Below the pieces are notes generated by a model. It searched no databases and had not been told where the DNA came from. It saw nothing but the letters and a program-made list of their open reading frames with translations. Source: Aphelocoma coerulescens (taxonomy: Eukaryota; Chordata; Aves; Passeriformes; Corvidae). Taken from it: DNA of 64,000 nt. A program made the translations under genes and the position numbers. Where the stretch lies: positions 14,669,578-14,733,577 of the forward strand of contig NC_091014.1 in the NCBI RefSeq assembly GCF_041296385.1, written 5' to 3'. This document shows positions 27,252 to 41,100 of this stretch, piece by piece (the stretch's first letter is position 1; every line of letters begins with the position of its first letter).

Positions 27252-28814
27252 AGCATACAGTCTCCCTTCACGTAATTCCATATGTTTCTAACACGTCCTA
27301 TTACTGAACTAATCTTTAAAACCAGATTCCCATTTTGCCATTTAACTTTTCAGTTATTTTGTGCAAAGTAATCAGAAAGGGTAACTTTTACCTTATCAGT
27401 TTCTGAACACAGTGACTTTCCTGCCTGCCCTGCCCTTCAGTTAAGGAACCTCCCGATTGCAGCCATAAAGGGTGCAGGCACTCAGAGACCAATGTACATT
27501 TAAGAGAGGGGGTTATAAACCACTGAGGTCTGTTTGGACGACTATGAGAAATTTGGTTAACACTTTCATTTTACTTTTTTACCATCAGAGTTCAAACTAA
27601 GGGCAAATATAACATTAAAAGTTGCTAAAATATATTAATAAAGAGTAGTGAACATTTGCATTGGACACTGCGTTCCAGGGCCAGAGTGACAGAGGATGGC
27701 ACTGGAAAGGATCAGCTAGAGCAAAGACAGCCCATTCACCAACTTGGCAATGCTCTGCACTGGCCCTTCTCTTGCAAGTCTGTGTGGAAGAATTTGGAAA
27801 GTGGAACAAAGCTGCAAAGCAAGACAAAATACAGTTTAGCAGGGTGAAAGTCAGTAAAACCCATGTCTGTAATTGAAATGGACATCACTCAATTACACAG
27901 TATCTAGTTTTCAGTAAGGTAAGTGTAATTGTAACATAGGAAAAACAGACAACTGTAACAACTCCAGTAATATCTACAAAATTGTCAACTGTTTTTACTC
28001 TTTTCTTTAATTATTAGATTGCACTTTAGGGGAATTATCTAAAGGAGCTCCTTCCTCAGGAACTTTGATTTTGAATTGCCTTCTATTTTACATATAACAA
28101 TATATTTCAGGAACTAGAGCCACTGCTTATGAAGTTTGTATTATAAAACTGTACAAAGTCAATACCCAGAAGAAAATCCTGCTACATTGTAAAATAGATA
28201 CCAGTTAAGTATATTAAGATCCAAAGACATAAACAAATGAAAAAAAACAAACCCAACACCCAAACAAAAAACCTCAAACAAAAAAAAATTTTCCACAAAT
28301 CCGTTACCAAATATGCCTCAAAAATCTAGGCGAGCAAAATACAAGGAAGAAATAGGCTTTTAATGTGTTCAAAAGCAAGCTACCAGAGTCACGTAAATGT
28401 AAACAGTATCTTCAAATAGACCAACAGGTTAGCATTTAGATTTGGCTTTTGGGATTTAAGATGTGTGCCACCAAATATATCTGGTTGGGAAAATAGAGAT
28501 ACTCAGTCTAATTAAAGATATCACCTCCAGCTACAAATTTCATCTTGCTTATATCTGGAAATCTTCAGGACAGCAATAATATTATCAAATGACAGCAAAA
28601 ATTAAATAACTGAGGGCAAGGAAAAAAGACACATTATTTATAAGGATCCAGACTATGTACTCCATATTCTGAAGAAGAGGTGCCATTCCATCTGTAGAAA
28701 ATACAGCATAACTGACCCCAGACTCCTGAGTATGGAAAGCACGGCAAAGACCTGATGGGAGACTTTCTAAGCCTGCAGATACAGAGGATTTCTCTTAGAT
28801 CTCACATATATCGC

Positions 28815-29570
28815 TATCGCGGCCGGGTCGGGCTCTGTGGCTCAGAGCCAGGAAGCCGTGACCGATCCAGAGAGAGTGTCCTGCAAGGGACCATCTTCCA
28901 GAGGTCTACGGCGATCCCTCAGCCACTGGGGATGCCTTTGCAGAAAGGTGCCTGTCTCAGCAGGCTCTCAGCTCTCTAGTGACTCCAGCTCTTGTTCTGC
29001 TAGGCAAACCCCAGGCTGGACCAGGAGGAGAGAGACGAGAGGCTTGTTTAGCAATTCCGCGTGAAGCAGCTTTATTAGCCCACACCCCGCGAAGGGGAGG
29101 CTGGGGACAAGCTCTCCAAACTCAAATGGGCAGAAGGGTAAATTTTATAGGGATACAAGGGTGGGTAGGAGAGGGTAGAAGCCAATGGGTTACAAAGAAT
29201 CTACATAGGGTCTCCCAGAGGATCATGGTTCTTGTTTTCTCTCACCCTCACTGAGAAGTGCTGCCTTTTCCAAGGGGATCTTGCTGGGAGGTTATGCAAC
29301 TGCCTTATCTCAGCAGGCCTCCCTCCAGGGCAGGGGCTGGGCATACCCCACATATCACTATCAAAAACCTCGGAGAGTGAGCATGGCTGCACACAGGTGT
29401 GCATACAAAGGATAGGGAATGTGCAGGAACATCATCAGTCTCTACATTAGAATTCTGATTTCTTAACATCCCACGGGCATGGAGAGGAACATAATGAGAG
29501 GAATGGCTGGAAATCATTTCTCTCATTATTCAAAGCGAATGTCATGCACCTTGACCAGGCAGTCTCCACA
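28815..29570 (-). mobile_element. Endogenous retrovirus LTR on the minus strand, with TATA box and poly(A) signal
   Basis: Read on the minus strand, the element likely begins TGTGGAGACTGCC (29570). It has a TATAAAATT box at 29149-29141, then about 70 bp later AATAAA (29076-29071) followed by a GC/CT-rich U5-like stretch ending near 28815 (CCCGGCCGCGATAGCG). The U3-TATA-R-AATAAA-U5 order is that of a retroviral LTR. The composition jump at 28815-28830 marks the inner edge, but no clean target duplication was found, so ends are approximate. No internal viral coding region is present. The promoter faces the same way as ATXN7L1, so it could serve as an alternative intronic start. Confidence 0.65.
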
Positions 29571-30739
29571 AACCACCATATAGCAGCAGAACAATTCTTT
29601 CTTTCTCAAATATGTATCAAGAGAAGTCTCACTGCAAATGAGACTTGTCAGCACAAGTAGTACCCTTCATGGATGATGGCACTAAATTTCAGCTCAGATT
29701 GATGTATAGCTCTCCAGAATCAGACCTTTGACCTTTAGCAACAGTTAGAGGGTTGCACCACATCCATACTTTCTGCAGCAGGTAGACTCTGACAGCTTCT
29801 ATGCTGGGAAAACACACCTTGACACAGGAAGAGATGTCATCTGCAAGTTAACTACAATAACTTAGAAATACACAATGCTTCAATTTTTGATTTTTCTGCA
29901 TGAAGATGATTAAGCTTTCTGACACATAGCCAAATAAACTAAACAGGTATGGAAACATCATGAACATACTGGTCCTGCAGAAGCAGTAGGATGAAGATCT
30001 GGAGATATCAAATGCTGGTTGAAAAATAATCAAAATAATTTAATAACCCATCTGTAAACTTCACAACAGTACCTCTACTACACATCATCTTTAGAGTGAG
30101 TCAGAGTGAGTACTAAAGTGGTTTTTCTTTATTTTTCCCCATTTCCCTCATGGCTTCAATGATCTTATATTGAGTGAACAAATATTAGTGATCTGAAAAA
30201 TAAAGTCTGAAAGGAAAATAACTTCTCTGATATTTACTGACATTTTCTTTTTGTTTTTTTTTTTTAAGGAAATGTTGAATATGTCATATTAAGGACTACT
30301 AATAGTCATATTAGGGACTACCGAATTTGTAGCAAAATGACAGAAGTGTTTCAAATACAATTAGTTTGCAATACTTTTAGTAATTCCAACATTTGGAGTG
30401 CTAGTAATGAAATACTACAAGGATAGCAGGTTCTCTTCTTTCATTTTCTTGTCAATGCACACTAAGAAAAAGTTATCTATGCAGTAAAATGGTCCTATGG
30501 AGAAAAATCCCATGGGCAAAAAACCCATTCATTCCTGCTTCTTCTGTGCAGACCGCCATGAAACAGACTTTAATCCTCCAACTGGTGTTTCCTTCATAAA
30601 CACTCAGCAAGACACAACTGGCACTCACGCATTCGCCTGCAAAGCTGTATTATCTTCTGCAGAAGAGCGACTCTGGTTTAAGGCAGTACAACTGGACTGA
30701 AGGAGAGAGCTGGCTTAATTCCTGGCTCCCAAACAACAT

Positions 30740-30930
30740 TCTTGCATGACCCTGATTAGATTTTTCTGTGCCTCAGTATCCCATCTCTAAAATCAGGATA
30801 ATATGCTCTTTGTCTGCCTTGCCTGTTTAGATTGCAGCCTTTCAGTATTCTCTTACTATTTGTCCATACACTGGGACCACAATGGGGCCCTTCATTTTGG
30901 CTGGGACCTCACTATGACAATAGAACAAGC
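30740..30930 (+). mobile_element. MIR-like amniote SINE
   Basis: The sequence follows the familiar order: TTTTTCTGTGCCTCAGTATCCCATCTCTAAAATCAGGATAAT, a 'gattgcagcctttc' block, TGTCCATACACTGGGACCACAATGGGGCCC, and a GGCTGGGACCTC tail. This matches MIR-like elements with an L2/CR1-type tail known from reptiles and birds ('tgtgcctcagtttccccatctgtaaaatggggataat' ... 'agcacaatggggccctgatc'). It is moderately diverged and in plus orientation. Confidence 0.75.
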
Positions 30931-33900
30931 AACGAATAAGATAACTTGCAGCATGTTTTAGAAGCAGTGTGTGACAATCTTTACAGAAATCCTGTTTTTT
31001 TTGATTAAGAACAGAAGTTATTAAGGGTTAAAGAAAGTCTTCTAAAAATGAAATGTTCACAGCTTTCTAGGCCAGCTCTTTAATAACATTATTATTATTA
31101 TTAAAAATTAACAATGAAAATAGCATTATCAAAATAATATTTCTCAGATAATGACTAATTTTTGTAGTAAGGAAAACAATTAGTAAACAAGCAAATAAAC
31201 ATTGAGAAAAATGAGATCTTTAATCTCACCTATGTAATTTTACAAAATGCTAGGTATTTCCTTGATCTTCCCTCCTCCCTACAACAAGACCCAAGGCCAA
31301 GTATTTTAATATAACTCTCTTCTCACCCAAGATGGAAAGTGTCTGCTCATTTTTAATCAACAGCTGGATATTAAATGGAAATGTATTGTCTAAATGTACT
31401 GTCTAAAAGGACACAAATAATTCTTATGCCAATTCTCTGAGCTTTTTCTGTATTGCCTCCTACCTATAACAGCACCTCTTTTCAGGAATATTGCCTCTCA
31501 TGTCACTCAACTCTCTGGAAAGTTACTTTCAGATAGACTTTCAATAACATCATCTTTTTCCTTCACACAGTTCCAAATGAAATAGATTAAGTTCTCTTTC
31601 TTGTTGGCATACAGATCAAGGTACTGCTCAAAGTGTTTAACTGTGGGTTTTTTTCAGTTAGAGGACTTTATGTCAAAGAAAAATATATGAGAAAAAATAT
31701 TAATGGATAACAAGATGTGGAAAGATGAATGAGAAACTTTCTAACCAAAGTCCAAACATCCAAAATGTCTACCCCAAGGCCACTTAGACAAAACAGTTAA
31801 AAAATTTCTACAAATTGAAGAGCAGCCTATAATTCCACTAACATACAACTCCAGAAAATAGCTCTCATTTTAAGAATTCTGCTCTCAAGGGAATAATTAT
31901 CTTTGCAAGTGCAATCAGTCAAATACTTGTACTGTCTGAAAAAGCATATATACCTCATCAGCTCTTACACTGAGATTTATATAGTACACTTACATTCACA
32001 CCACAAACATTTCCCAGGATAGGAATATGCTCCTACTGGTTCAACATGTTGCCGACAGACAAACAAGTCAGGCAATGCAGCACTCTGTGCTGGTACAGTA
32101 GTCTCTTCCTTATTCCAGGAGGTAAAAGCAGTTTTGCTAGACTAACCGAGTCCATGACGAGAGCCTGCTGCACACCTCAGGGAGTGTTCTTACCTCTAAC
32201 AGACACAACCCTTAAAGAACATGGTCATGAAGGGCTCAGGTCAATACAAGTCTGTAGGCCACTAAAGTGAACTAAATGAACATATTAAAGAATATATACA
32301 CACTCCATTCAGAGGTATTCCGTTCCTTCCACCTCCCTCCTTCCTCCAGAACTGCTACTAACAGTTTCTCAAACATACAGGATCAATCAAAAAATAAACC
32401 TTTGCAGTTAAAGTGACCACTTTATAAAGGAGCAAACTCCACTAGCAAGATAGGCTCATGAAATTTGCTGCCATTAAATGAGAGTAAAAATAATAAAGTT
32501 TTTTGTTCCTACGTCAAGCAAAAAAAGGCCTTAAGAATCTTGAGGAGATTTCATCAACTAAAGAATGAGGAGAAGAAACTGTAAGTATTTTCCCTCAGAA
32601 ATATCAAGATATTTCTGTTCTGAAGACTTCAAAAAAATTTACAAGGCAAGCCTAAAGTAACCTGCCCATCTAGTAGTATGGAAGAAGCAAAAGAAAGAAA
32701 TGAAAAGCAATGGAATACACACTTATTACTTGTATCTGTCATCAACTTGTTATGTTGCATAGCACCTACTCCTGAGACAAATCATTGGTTTAATATTGTC
32801 ACTCAAAGGCATACACACTAATATAATAAATGCTATTAATGGAAGCTTTTAATGAAAGAAAAAGAAGCAGTTTGTCAGCTCAATCACATTATTGTTGTGC
32901 TTCAATTTCTGCCACACTGAATACTGCACAAGTCATATTCTCACCTGCACATATGTAATACTCACTACCTAACAAACCAAAAAAAAATGCAATGATTTTG
33001 TTTTCTGGTTCTCAGGGACTTGGGAAAGCTTCATATGTCTCTGGAGCTGTTTTTTTGCTTCCTGGAAAGGAGAAAAAGGCGGCTTTTGTGAAATGAACTA
33101 CTAAAAAATACAGGAAGATAACAGTTTTTCCTAATTTTAGTCTTAAGTACATGACTACAGACCACTTAACACTTCTTATGCTGCAGTCTGATGCCTGTCA
33201 ACTTTGCTTAGAAGCAATTTCCCTTCCAGCATTATACTATTTTGAGGATTTGGGCATGCAAAGCAATTGTTCATTTATTTCTGAGGATTGGGGTGTAGGG
33301 AAGCAGTTGCTAATTTATTTCATCCAGTATTAAGAGTGATGTGCCAGCTCTTCAACAGCTAAAAAAGAAAAAATCAACAAATCAGTCCTGTTTAAAGACT
33401 GATTCTTCATGTGTTTAGAGTCCACGTTTTTTTCTTCAAGTCTGCTGTGCCCCCTAGTACTCCATGATTTATCTAATTGTAGGTTCATTGGAACAAGAGG
33501 TTTCCTAGATAAAGTTCACGACACAGCTTTTCAGAGACACACAGCTCTCTGGCACATATCTGGCTTCAGCAGTGATAGTGCCTTGAATTGACAGAAGAAA
33601 AAGGAGATAGAGGAGTAAAAATACACTGCCTTGTCTCGTGCATTTAAAGTACACTCCAGCATCATAAAGCAACAAAAATTCATCAAGATTCATGGACAGA
33701 GACCACTTAAGAGATTTTTTCACCAATTCCATTTAACAAAAATATCCTCCACATTATCACTAGGAACAAACCTTACCCCCACGTACATTAACAGTACAGA
33801 TCCTTGGAGGGCTGTTACTAATTACTGCTTAATCCAACAGACAGGACAGTGGACAAAGAAGTAGTCAAACCCTGCATTCCTTCATCCCCTCCGGGAAAAG

Positions 33901-36900
33901 CTTTTAAGACAAATTTCTTGAATTCTTAGTGTCTTTCCCTGTGTATCAAGAGGCATTAAGTACATTTGCAACTTATAACTAAACACTTCCAAATTTACTG
34001 TCGAAAAGCATCACACGAGAAAAGAAGCATATCCATTCTTATGCACATTTGAATAAATGCTAACAACTCATCTGCAACTTTACGTGATAATTGCAATGGT
34101 ATAAGTGACAGCTAATTCCTATCACAGCATTTCATCTGGAAAAAAACCACTGGTATTACTACTTTTCCAAAAGACTGAATTCAACAAAATTCAGCTTCTG
34201 AAAAAAAACCTCAACAGAAAATAGCCTGAATATGGTAGAGCAGCCATGCAAGTGAACATCTGTCCACTAAAAATTGTTTGCATGTTCTCCAACTTGCAGA
34301 TCAGAAGCAAACTCTGGAACTGCTTCAGTGTGAACAGGTACATGCACATTTTGAGGGATGCAACATAACACAGGACTGCACTGTGTATGCTGTTGCAGCA
34401 CCAGAGCTGTGGAAGGCACCAGCCTCAGGAATCTTGCCAGCAGGTTGGTGAGACATTAATACGGTGCATGGATTTAATGAAAGGTAATGAAGGGTAGTAT
34501 AACACCAGACAGAATCATTAGTCTAATCAAAAGAGTCTGTGAAACTCTGTTAAGGAGGCTAAATACCTAAGTATAGAAAAAAATGATACTAACATCAACT
34601 AGCACTAACACGCCACTCAGCACAGCACAAAGAATGACCATACACATCTGTAAAGTGCATTTTTGGAGTATCATTCACAAAACCTCCAAAGTTAGTGATG
34701 TGCACTTCTTCCCAATCTCCTCTTTGACAGACATGTGAGTTTTGTTGAACTGTGTATCTGATTGGCAGACACAACTTGTTAATGTAAACTCCCTGTTAAT
34801 GAAGCTTCTGTAAATGATCTGTCCAACTATGCAATTAAATACCATCTTGTTACCAAGATGATAACAACTATTTTTTCCAACAACTTTCCAACAGAAAGGA
34901 TATTCTGTAGTCATCAGAGCAGAAAGGTTGAACAGTCCATTTTTTTTCAAGCATTCATCACAGTAAGCCTCCGCCTAAGGAAAACTCTTAAGTCCCAAAT
35001 ACACTTTCTTCCAGAGTGTTAAAATACAAAGCACCTTCAAAGCTTCCTAAACTAGTTTCATACCACAATTGTTATTTTAAGTCTCCATGTTCAAGTGCAG
35101 TACATTATTCAGTACCTAAAACATGGTTCTTTGACTCTGTTTAAAACTTGTCTCTCAATCACAAGCATTTAAGAGTAAAGAGTCCAGTTCACAAAACTAG
35201 ACTCTTTTAAAAAATTTTGATTATAACAACATGTTTCTGCAATGCAAAAAGCCTACAAGAACTGTGAAAAAGAAAGCACTACCTACAGAGAAGCACACCC
35301 TCTTAAGTTACTAGGGTACTTAGTTACTGCATAGTTATATGATGATACAATACAGTAAAGGCAGTTTGGACACCTTACCCATAAATTTCTTTATCGATTT
35401 AATAAGTTTCTTTACTATCTGAAAAATTGTTTTATAACTTTATCACTTTACCTATATTTGCAATACTTGAAGGATACTTGGATCAGCATTTTAACTACTA
35501 AAAATCTTATAATATTACATTTTTTCAACATAGTTTCATGTTAGTGAAAAAGAGAGGGTTTTTTTCTTCCTGACTGTATCACCCTAAACTCTTCATCAAC
35601 ACAAATTAGAACTTGGTAATTACTACTTTGCTATTCTTTTATCATTTGAGTGAAAGCATTTTCTGTTTCATGCACCAGCCGAATTTTACAGCTAACACTA
35701 GCAAAGTCAATGGCTATTAAACTCAATAGCAATACACTAACGTTTTCAAGAGAAAACACAGGCATAACTAAGATTTAATGTGGATTCAAAATTTTTGTCT
35801 GTATCTCCACATACATCAAGTAAGAAAATTGAGTTTCATCTCAGAGTTATATTTTACAGCAAGGAGAATACTGCAACTATTTACCACTTACAGTTCAGAA
35901 GCTGACCACTTGGCCATTCACAATTAATTTATTTTGGATTAGTATCAACAGGATAGCTACCAAAAATTAACAGATGACAACTCCCCTTGTCAAAGAAAGG
36001 AGAAAAAAAATAAAAAGAGAGCAATAATGAAAAAGAAATTATACTACCATAAAAATCACTAGTAATCATTCATGCCCAGTTAATTATCAAAACATACCCC
36101 AAATCTTATTAAAATAACATACTCACAGCTAGCTCACAATCACTGTTTACATTCCAAGTGCTTTACAAATGCATGTTTCAATAACCTTACAAGGACTTAC
36201 TCCTCTGTGGAAACAGAGCATTACAAAATGTCAAACTTGTTGCAAAACCGCTGACGAAATTGTGAATAAAATCATCTCTACTAAAATTCCACTAAAAGGA
36301 TATGCTATACAAAAAAAACCCCCAAAAACAGAAGCATTCCTCCCAGGTGAATATTTGTTCTTTGGAAAAAAACCCCACAAACTAATAATTATGCAAATAA
36401 TACAGCACTATGTTTTCCAGTTCTATTGTCAACTGTTACTTCACACACTGGAATTGCATTTCACTTTATTAAGTTACTGAACAAATGTACAGTTCAATGA
36501 CTGGATTACTGACACCACCACAACATCTGCATAGGAGAATATAAGGATCTCCTTAGGCAACATGCATGGATTTGACTGCATGGCCCTCAGTCACATTCAG
36601 AAGACTTCTAGATTTTACAGCCTCCAGACTTACATGAAGAAATGTTCTCATTTTCAAAACAGTCAATATTCTGAACTTTTAAGAAAGATTTTGGATATGT
36701 AAGGTGAGTGAGATCATTCATAATGGGAGTTGTGCTGCTGTTAATGAAACCTTTGCCCTATATCTTCCTGTGCAGAGTGCTGAACACACAATACCAAAGG
36801 AACTGTAAGCAGTCAGTAGCCCAGACACATCAAAACTCAGGACACTCTCAGCAAACAAAACCTTAATCATTTACCACACTTCTTGAGTCCTTCAAACAGA

Positions 36901-37147
36901 TTCTGATGATTTGCAAGCTCCCATCGTCTTCACATTAGGCATATCTGAAGCACTTGCACAAAGCAAATTAGGCAAGAGGTCACACTACTAGGCAGGACAC
37001 ATCCCCTGAAACTTCACATGATACATTCCCAGTCCTTGCCACGGTATGAATTCCCCCTGGCTCCTCTTGCCTATCCTGCTCCAGGGTAATTCCCTCTCAC
37101 CTCTAGCCCCCTCCATCCTTTTACTTGCTCAAACCTCTCTAATTAAA

Positions 37148-37174
37148 AATAAAGTTATGGGGAAAAAAAAAAAA
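37148..37174 (+). other. AATAAA plus A12 run: possible retroposed transcript end
   Basis: AATAAA at 37148-37153 is followed nine bases later by twelve consecutive A residues (37163-37174). The preceding 120 bp (CT-rich, from about 37025) is compositionally unlike its surroundings. This is the layout of a reverse-transcribed mRNA 3' end on the plus strand. The parent gene was not recognised and no matching target duplication was found, so a chance A run is possible. Confidence 0.3.
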
Positions 37175-38049
37175 GCCAGGAGCAACTCAAAACCATGTAA
37201 AAGAAGTTAACACATACAACATAAGTTCCTTGCTGCAACACGTCTCTCTGAATGAACCAACTCCACAGGAACACTGAGCCAATTTGGTCTCTTGAAAATA
37301 ATTAACTCATACCTGCTAAAGAGAAGGAAAGCCTCCTTCAACCTACAGAACATACACAGCAGCATCAAATTGCTACTCTGCCAACTCCTTTGATTTAAAC
37401 ACAAATTCTGAAGAAAAAGAACCCCACATTTCAAAGCTGTCCAAGGTTTCAGTACACAGGTTACTGAAGTGCAGTCCACAGATATTCCTGTACACATTCT
37501 ATACTCCAAGGCAAGCTTTGTCAGTGCTGTCTGGCGGACCTGGATTTTGCTAAGTACATACATCTGGTTGATTGCAAGTACAGCAAATTTTGAAAACAAT
37601 TAAAGAAAACAAGAACAGTAAGAAATAAAGTACACTTATTCTGATGACAAAATCTCTTCCATGAGACAGCCCTTAAGACAGGCACTTTGTGGAGAGACCA
37701 AAAAGCAGTTTTTCTCTGTTCAAATAAAGGAAAATTAAAACTTAACTTGACAGCAGCATTGTAAAGCTGTGGCTGGTCAGTCTCCCAGGTCCCACATATA
37801 TACCTGGTCCTCCATTACGTTTCATAAAAATATCAGTGGTAAGGAGGATGTAGCTTCTATGCAGATACAAGCTATGCTGTGTAAATAACAAGATATATGT
37901 CTAAGGTGAATATTGTTAAAACATGTCATGTGTTCCAATTATATGCAGCAATTTATTTATTTTTATTCACCTCAGCCTCACACGATCTCCAAAGGCAGGT
38001 GCATTTAACCAAAGCACTCCAGCAACACAACAAGAGATCTATTTTATAT

Positions 38050-38165
38050 GTCTGGAGCTAGTCACTTGGCCTCTCCATGTTTCTCTGTTTCTCCATCTGT
38101 GATGCTTCACAGAAAGCTTGAGAGGCTTAATTTATTAAGCAGCCTGCCAAGTGCTTTAGAGAAGT
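38050..38165 (+). mobile_element. MIR-like amniote SINE fragment
   Basis: AGTCACTTGGCCTCTCCATG, TTTCTCCATCTGTGATGCTTCAC, AAGCTTGAGAGGCTTAATT and AAGTGCTTTAGAGA-like blocks occur in the order expected for MIR-type SINEs ('gtcacttaacctctctgtgcctcagtttctccatctgtaaaa ... gcttgagaggcttaatt ... aagtgctttgagat'). Plus orientation; boundaries are approximate. Confidence 0.65.
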
Positions 38166-41100
38166 GTGTTACTAAAGCATTAAAACTGCTTGTTGGTTCC
38201 GAAAGGGTAAATCATTAACCAAACCAAAATGAAACCAACAATATCCTTAAAAGGTGGCTGCACTTTTTAAATGCAGAAGTATCACGTTTACAGTATTTGC
38301 CTTTGTAGAAAAAAAGCCTCCAGACTTTAGGTATTTTATTACATTCAGAGATCAGGACATCTGATTTTCTTCTGAACCCCCTTTCCATCCATTTACTGTT
38401 ACACTCCCAAAGGAGGTGATAAGCAGAGAGAAACAAACCAGTAATGCCAAATCAAAGTGACACGTGCCCAGCCAGACTCACTGCCCCCAGGCCATAGTGA
38501 GTTCCTCTACTAAGGAATCAACAATGCTTAACTGACAGCAGATGTCAACTAAAGGTCACCTGATCAGGGCAGGAAACAGTTTGGATGCTAATAAAAACAA
38601 GGGCAAACTGTTCCAAACACCTGCAAGACAATATACTAAATACTGATAGTAAACATATTTAAGCCCTAGACGTCTTTCAAACCAGTATGTCCTGTGGAAG
38701 TTTTGTATCTCTATAAACTCAAGGTATAGGCTTTTGCTCTTTTTCAGTTGCTGTTTTTACTGCAACATCACTGAAAGAATTCTCAGGAAGCAATTTCTGG
38801 CAAGCAAAACAGTTCACCTAAAATATTGACAATGGACAAGGACTGCCTTAAAATACCAGCTATATAAGGTACAGACACATTGACCAACTCCCAAATACTA
38901 GTTCCACTTAAGAGTATATAATACATGCTTTTTATAGCTAAACTCAGCTAAAAGGGGCAGCTGGAGCAAAATAAGAAACTCAAAAGAGAAACAAATAACA
39001 GTATGATTTCTTGTAATTTTTTAAATTATTAAAATATGAATAGTCAAATAAGACAAACAATCTCAAATGTATCACAGATTAAAACCAGTTTTCATTTACG
39101 CAAAAGAGCCCCAGCACACTGTATAAAGGCTGCAACATTAGATCAAGGGACATAAGTGATACCTTGAAAGAGGGTCATTTTGAAGCAACAGATACTTAAC
39201 AAAAATTTTGAAACCCAAGAGCAAACATGATTACAGACAATTTTCTAGATATATGAATATATGTGTACACATATGCATATGTTTTTAGGAAATCTGCCTG
39301 CAGATTTTCAGCATATAAACATAGCAATGCTCCGGTGCCATCCCTCATCTTAATCCAGCTAACCTTGTTGTGTGCTTTATATCTTTTTCAGACTGCAAAT
39401 GTATATTTGTACTGCACTTTGCTGCTAGTGTATCCAGCACACAATTTAAAAGATGGCCTGATGCAACTGTCAGGATTGTGTGCTAGCTCTCTGAGTCCTT
39501 AAGCTCCTGTATCAGCTCAAAGTATTTCAATCCCACACTTCCATGTCCACACTGCAGAACCTATCCTGTCTGTTATATCCTGAGGAGTCACTATGGTAAA
39601 AATAACATTTTTTCCTCCTGACAGGTCAGTGTGGCTCTCTCTCAGTAGGTGACTAGCAGTAAAAAAGCACAGTTTCAGCTCCATCAGACACACAGAGATA
39701 GACATACTTCTCTTCTGGAGCCAGCATTTGACCTATGTGCCATATCAAGAATATAGTGTTTAGAAAGTTAGCAGGCTTCTGCACATTTCAGGACAGGAAC
39801 TCTTCTGGTATGACTGCTATCATTTGTCTCTTGCAGAAGCACACAGCTACATTTTGGCAAGTGGAGTGAGGAAGAGAGGAAGGGGTTTTTTGTAATCAAT
39901 TGGCATAAGATGGAAACACATGGCTCAAGATGCCTTGCCTTTTGATAGGCAGGACACTGACAAAAAGCCAAGAAAATACCCAAAATGGTTTGGTGCAGTC
40001 ATGTGCTACATGAGGTTCTGAAGCTCTGCATCTTATTTCTTCTGAAGCAAGCACAACTTTTGTAAGATGACGATCCTAATCCATTTAAACTTTGAGACTG
40101 TTGCATGACAATGTAGAGCATGATTTTTTTCAACGTGTACTTTGTTCCTGTAGAAAGCAAATGAGATATAAGAACTTTGGTGCTCTTAACCTCCAGCTTG
40201 AGTGACAGCCATGAGGAACAGTACCTCACAGGATGGTGAAGCCTTGAGCTTTCTACAGTACCACAGAGTTTCCATACACTTTAGAGATCCTTATCCAACA
40301 GCAATAGTGACACAGATCTGCCTAATACACACCCCAGCAAACCACTGCCTTGGCCAGGCACGCTGCACCAGTAGAGTAACTTTATCTGACTATTTCCTCC
40401 AATTTTTAATGAATCTTTCCCTCCTGCAGGGTTTCTGTCTCCTTCTTGAACTCCTGCCGTCATATTAGAAATTACCCTTTTTAGTGCCTTATGTCAAAGC
40501 AAATATCATCTTTTGTTGTCATATTTCCCACAGTCTCAAACACAATTTACCTGAATGCAGGTATGGATTAAATGATGCTGGGAAGGCTAAGTCTACCAAT
40601 CATCTGATTGATCTTAGCATGGCTGTTAGTATTCTGCAGAGAATATAGGCCTTACAGCAAATCCTGATCTAATCCAACATTTGTTAGATAGCAGCATATA
40701 CCTCTTGAGGAGACCATGACAAGGACACAGTCCAAACATTCAGTCCAGCTCACTATACAAGCAGCATTAAAGGTGACTCCAAATGTAAACTTCTAAATAT
40801 TTTGTAATTACTCAGCCAAAACCTGATGGATCAGATGCCTACCAAGCTGAGCAACATTGTCACAGGCAACAACAAGGAACTGAGGAAGACTCAGATTTCC
40901 TGAACCTTTAGAATCTCCTCATGGTATTACTACAAGCTAGCACAGGATACGTGTGACCTTGTATACTCCAGCCAGAAGAAGCCCAAACTCAAAGTTCACA
41001 TGGCTCTACAACAGAACACACACATACTTGGAGCAAACCTCATTGTCCAATTCACAGTTTGTTTTAGCCCTTCCAACTGCAGCAAAACCACCACCAACAA

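Noticed and set aside
37207..37599. 130-codon minus-strand frame.
   Set aside because: No recognisable motif and no promoter or splice context. Length is within chance expectation for this amount of sequence.
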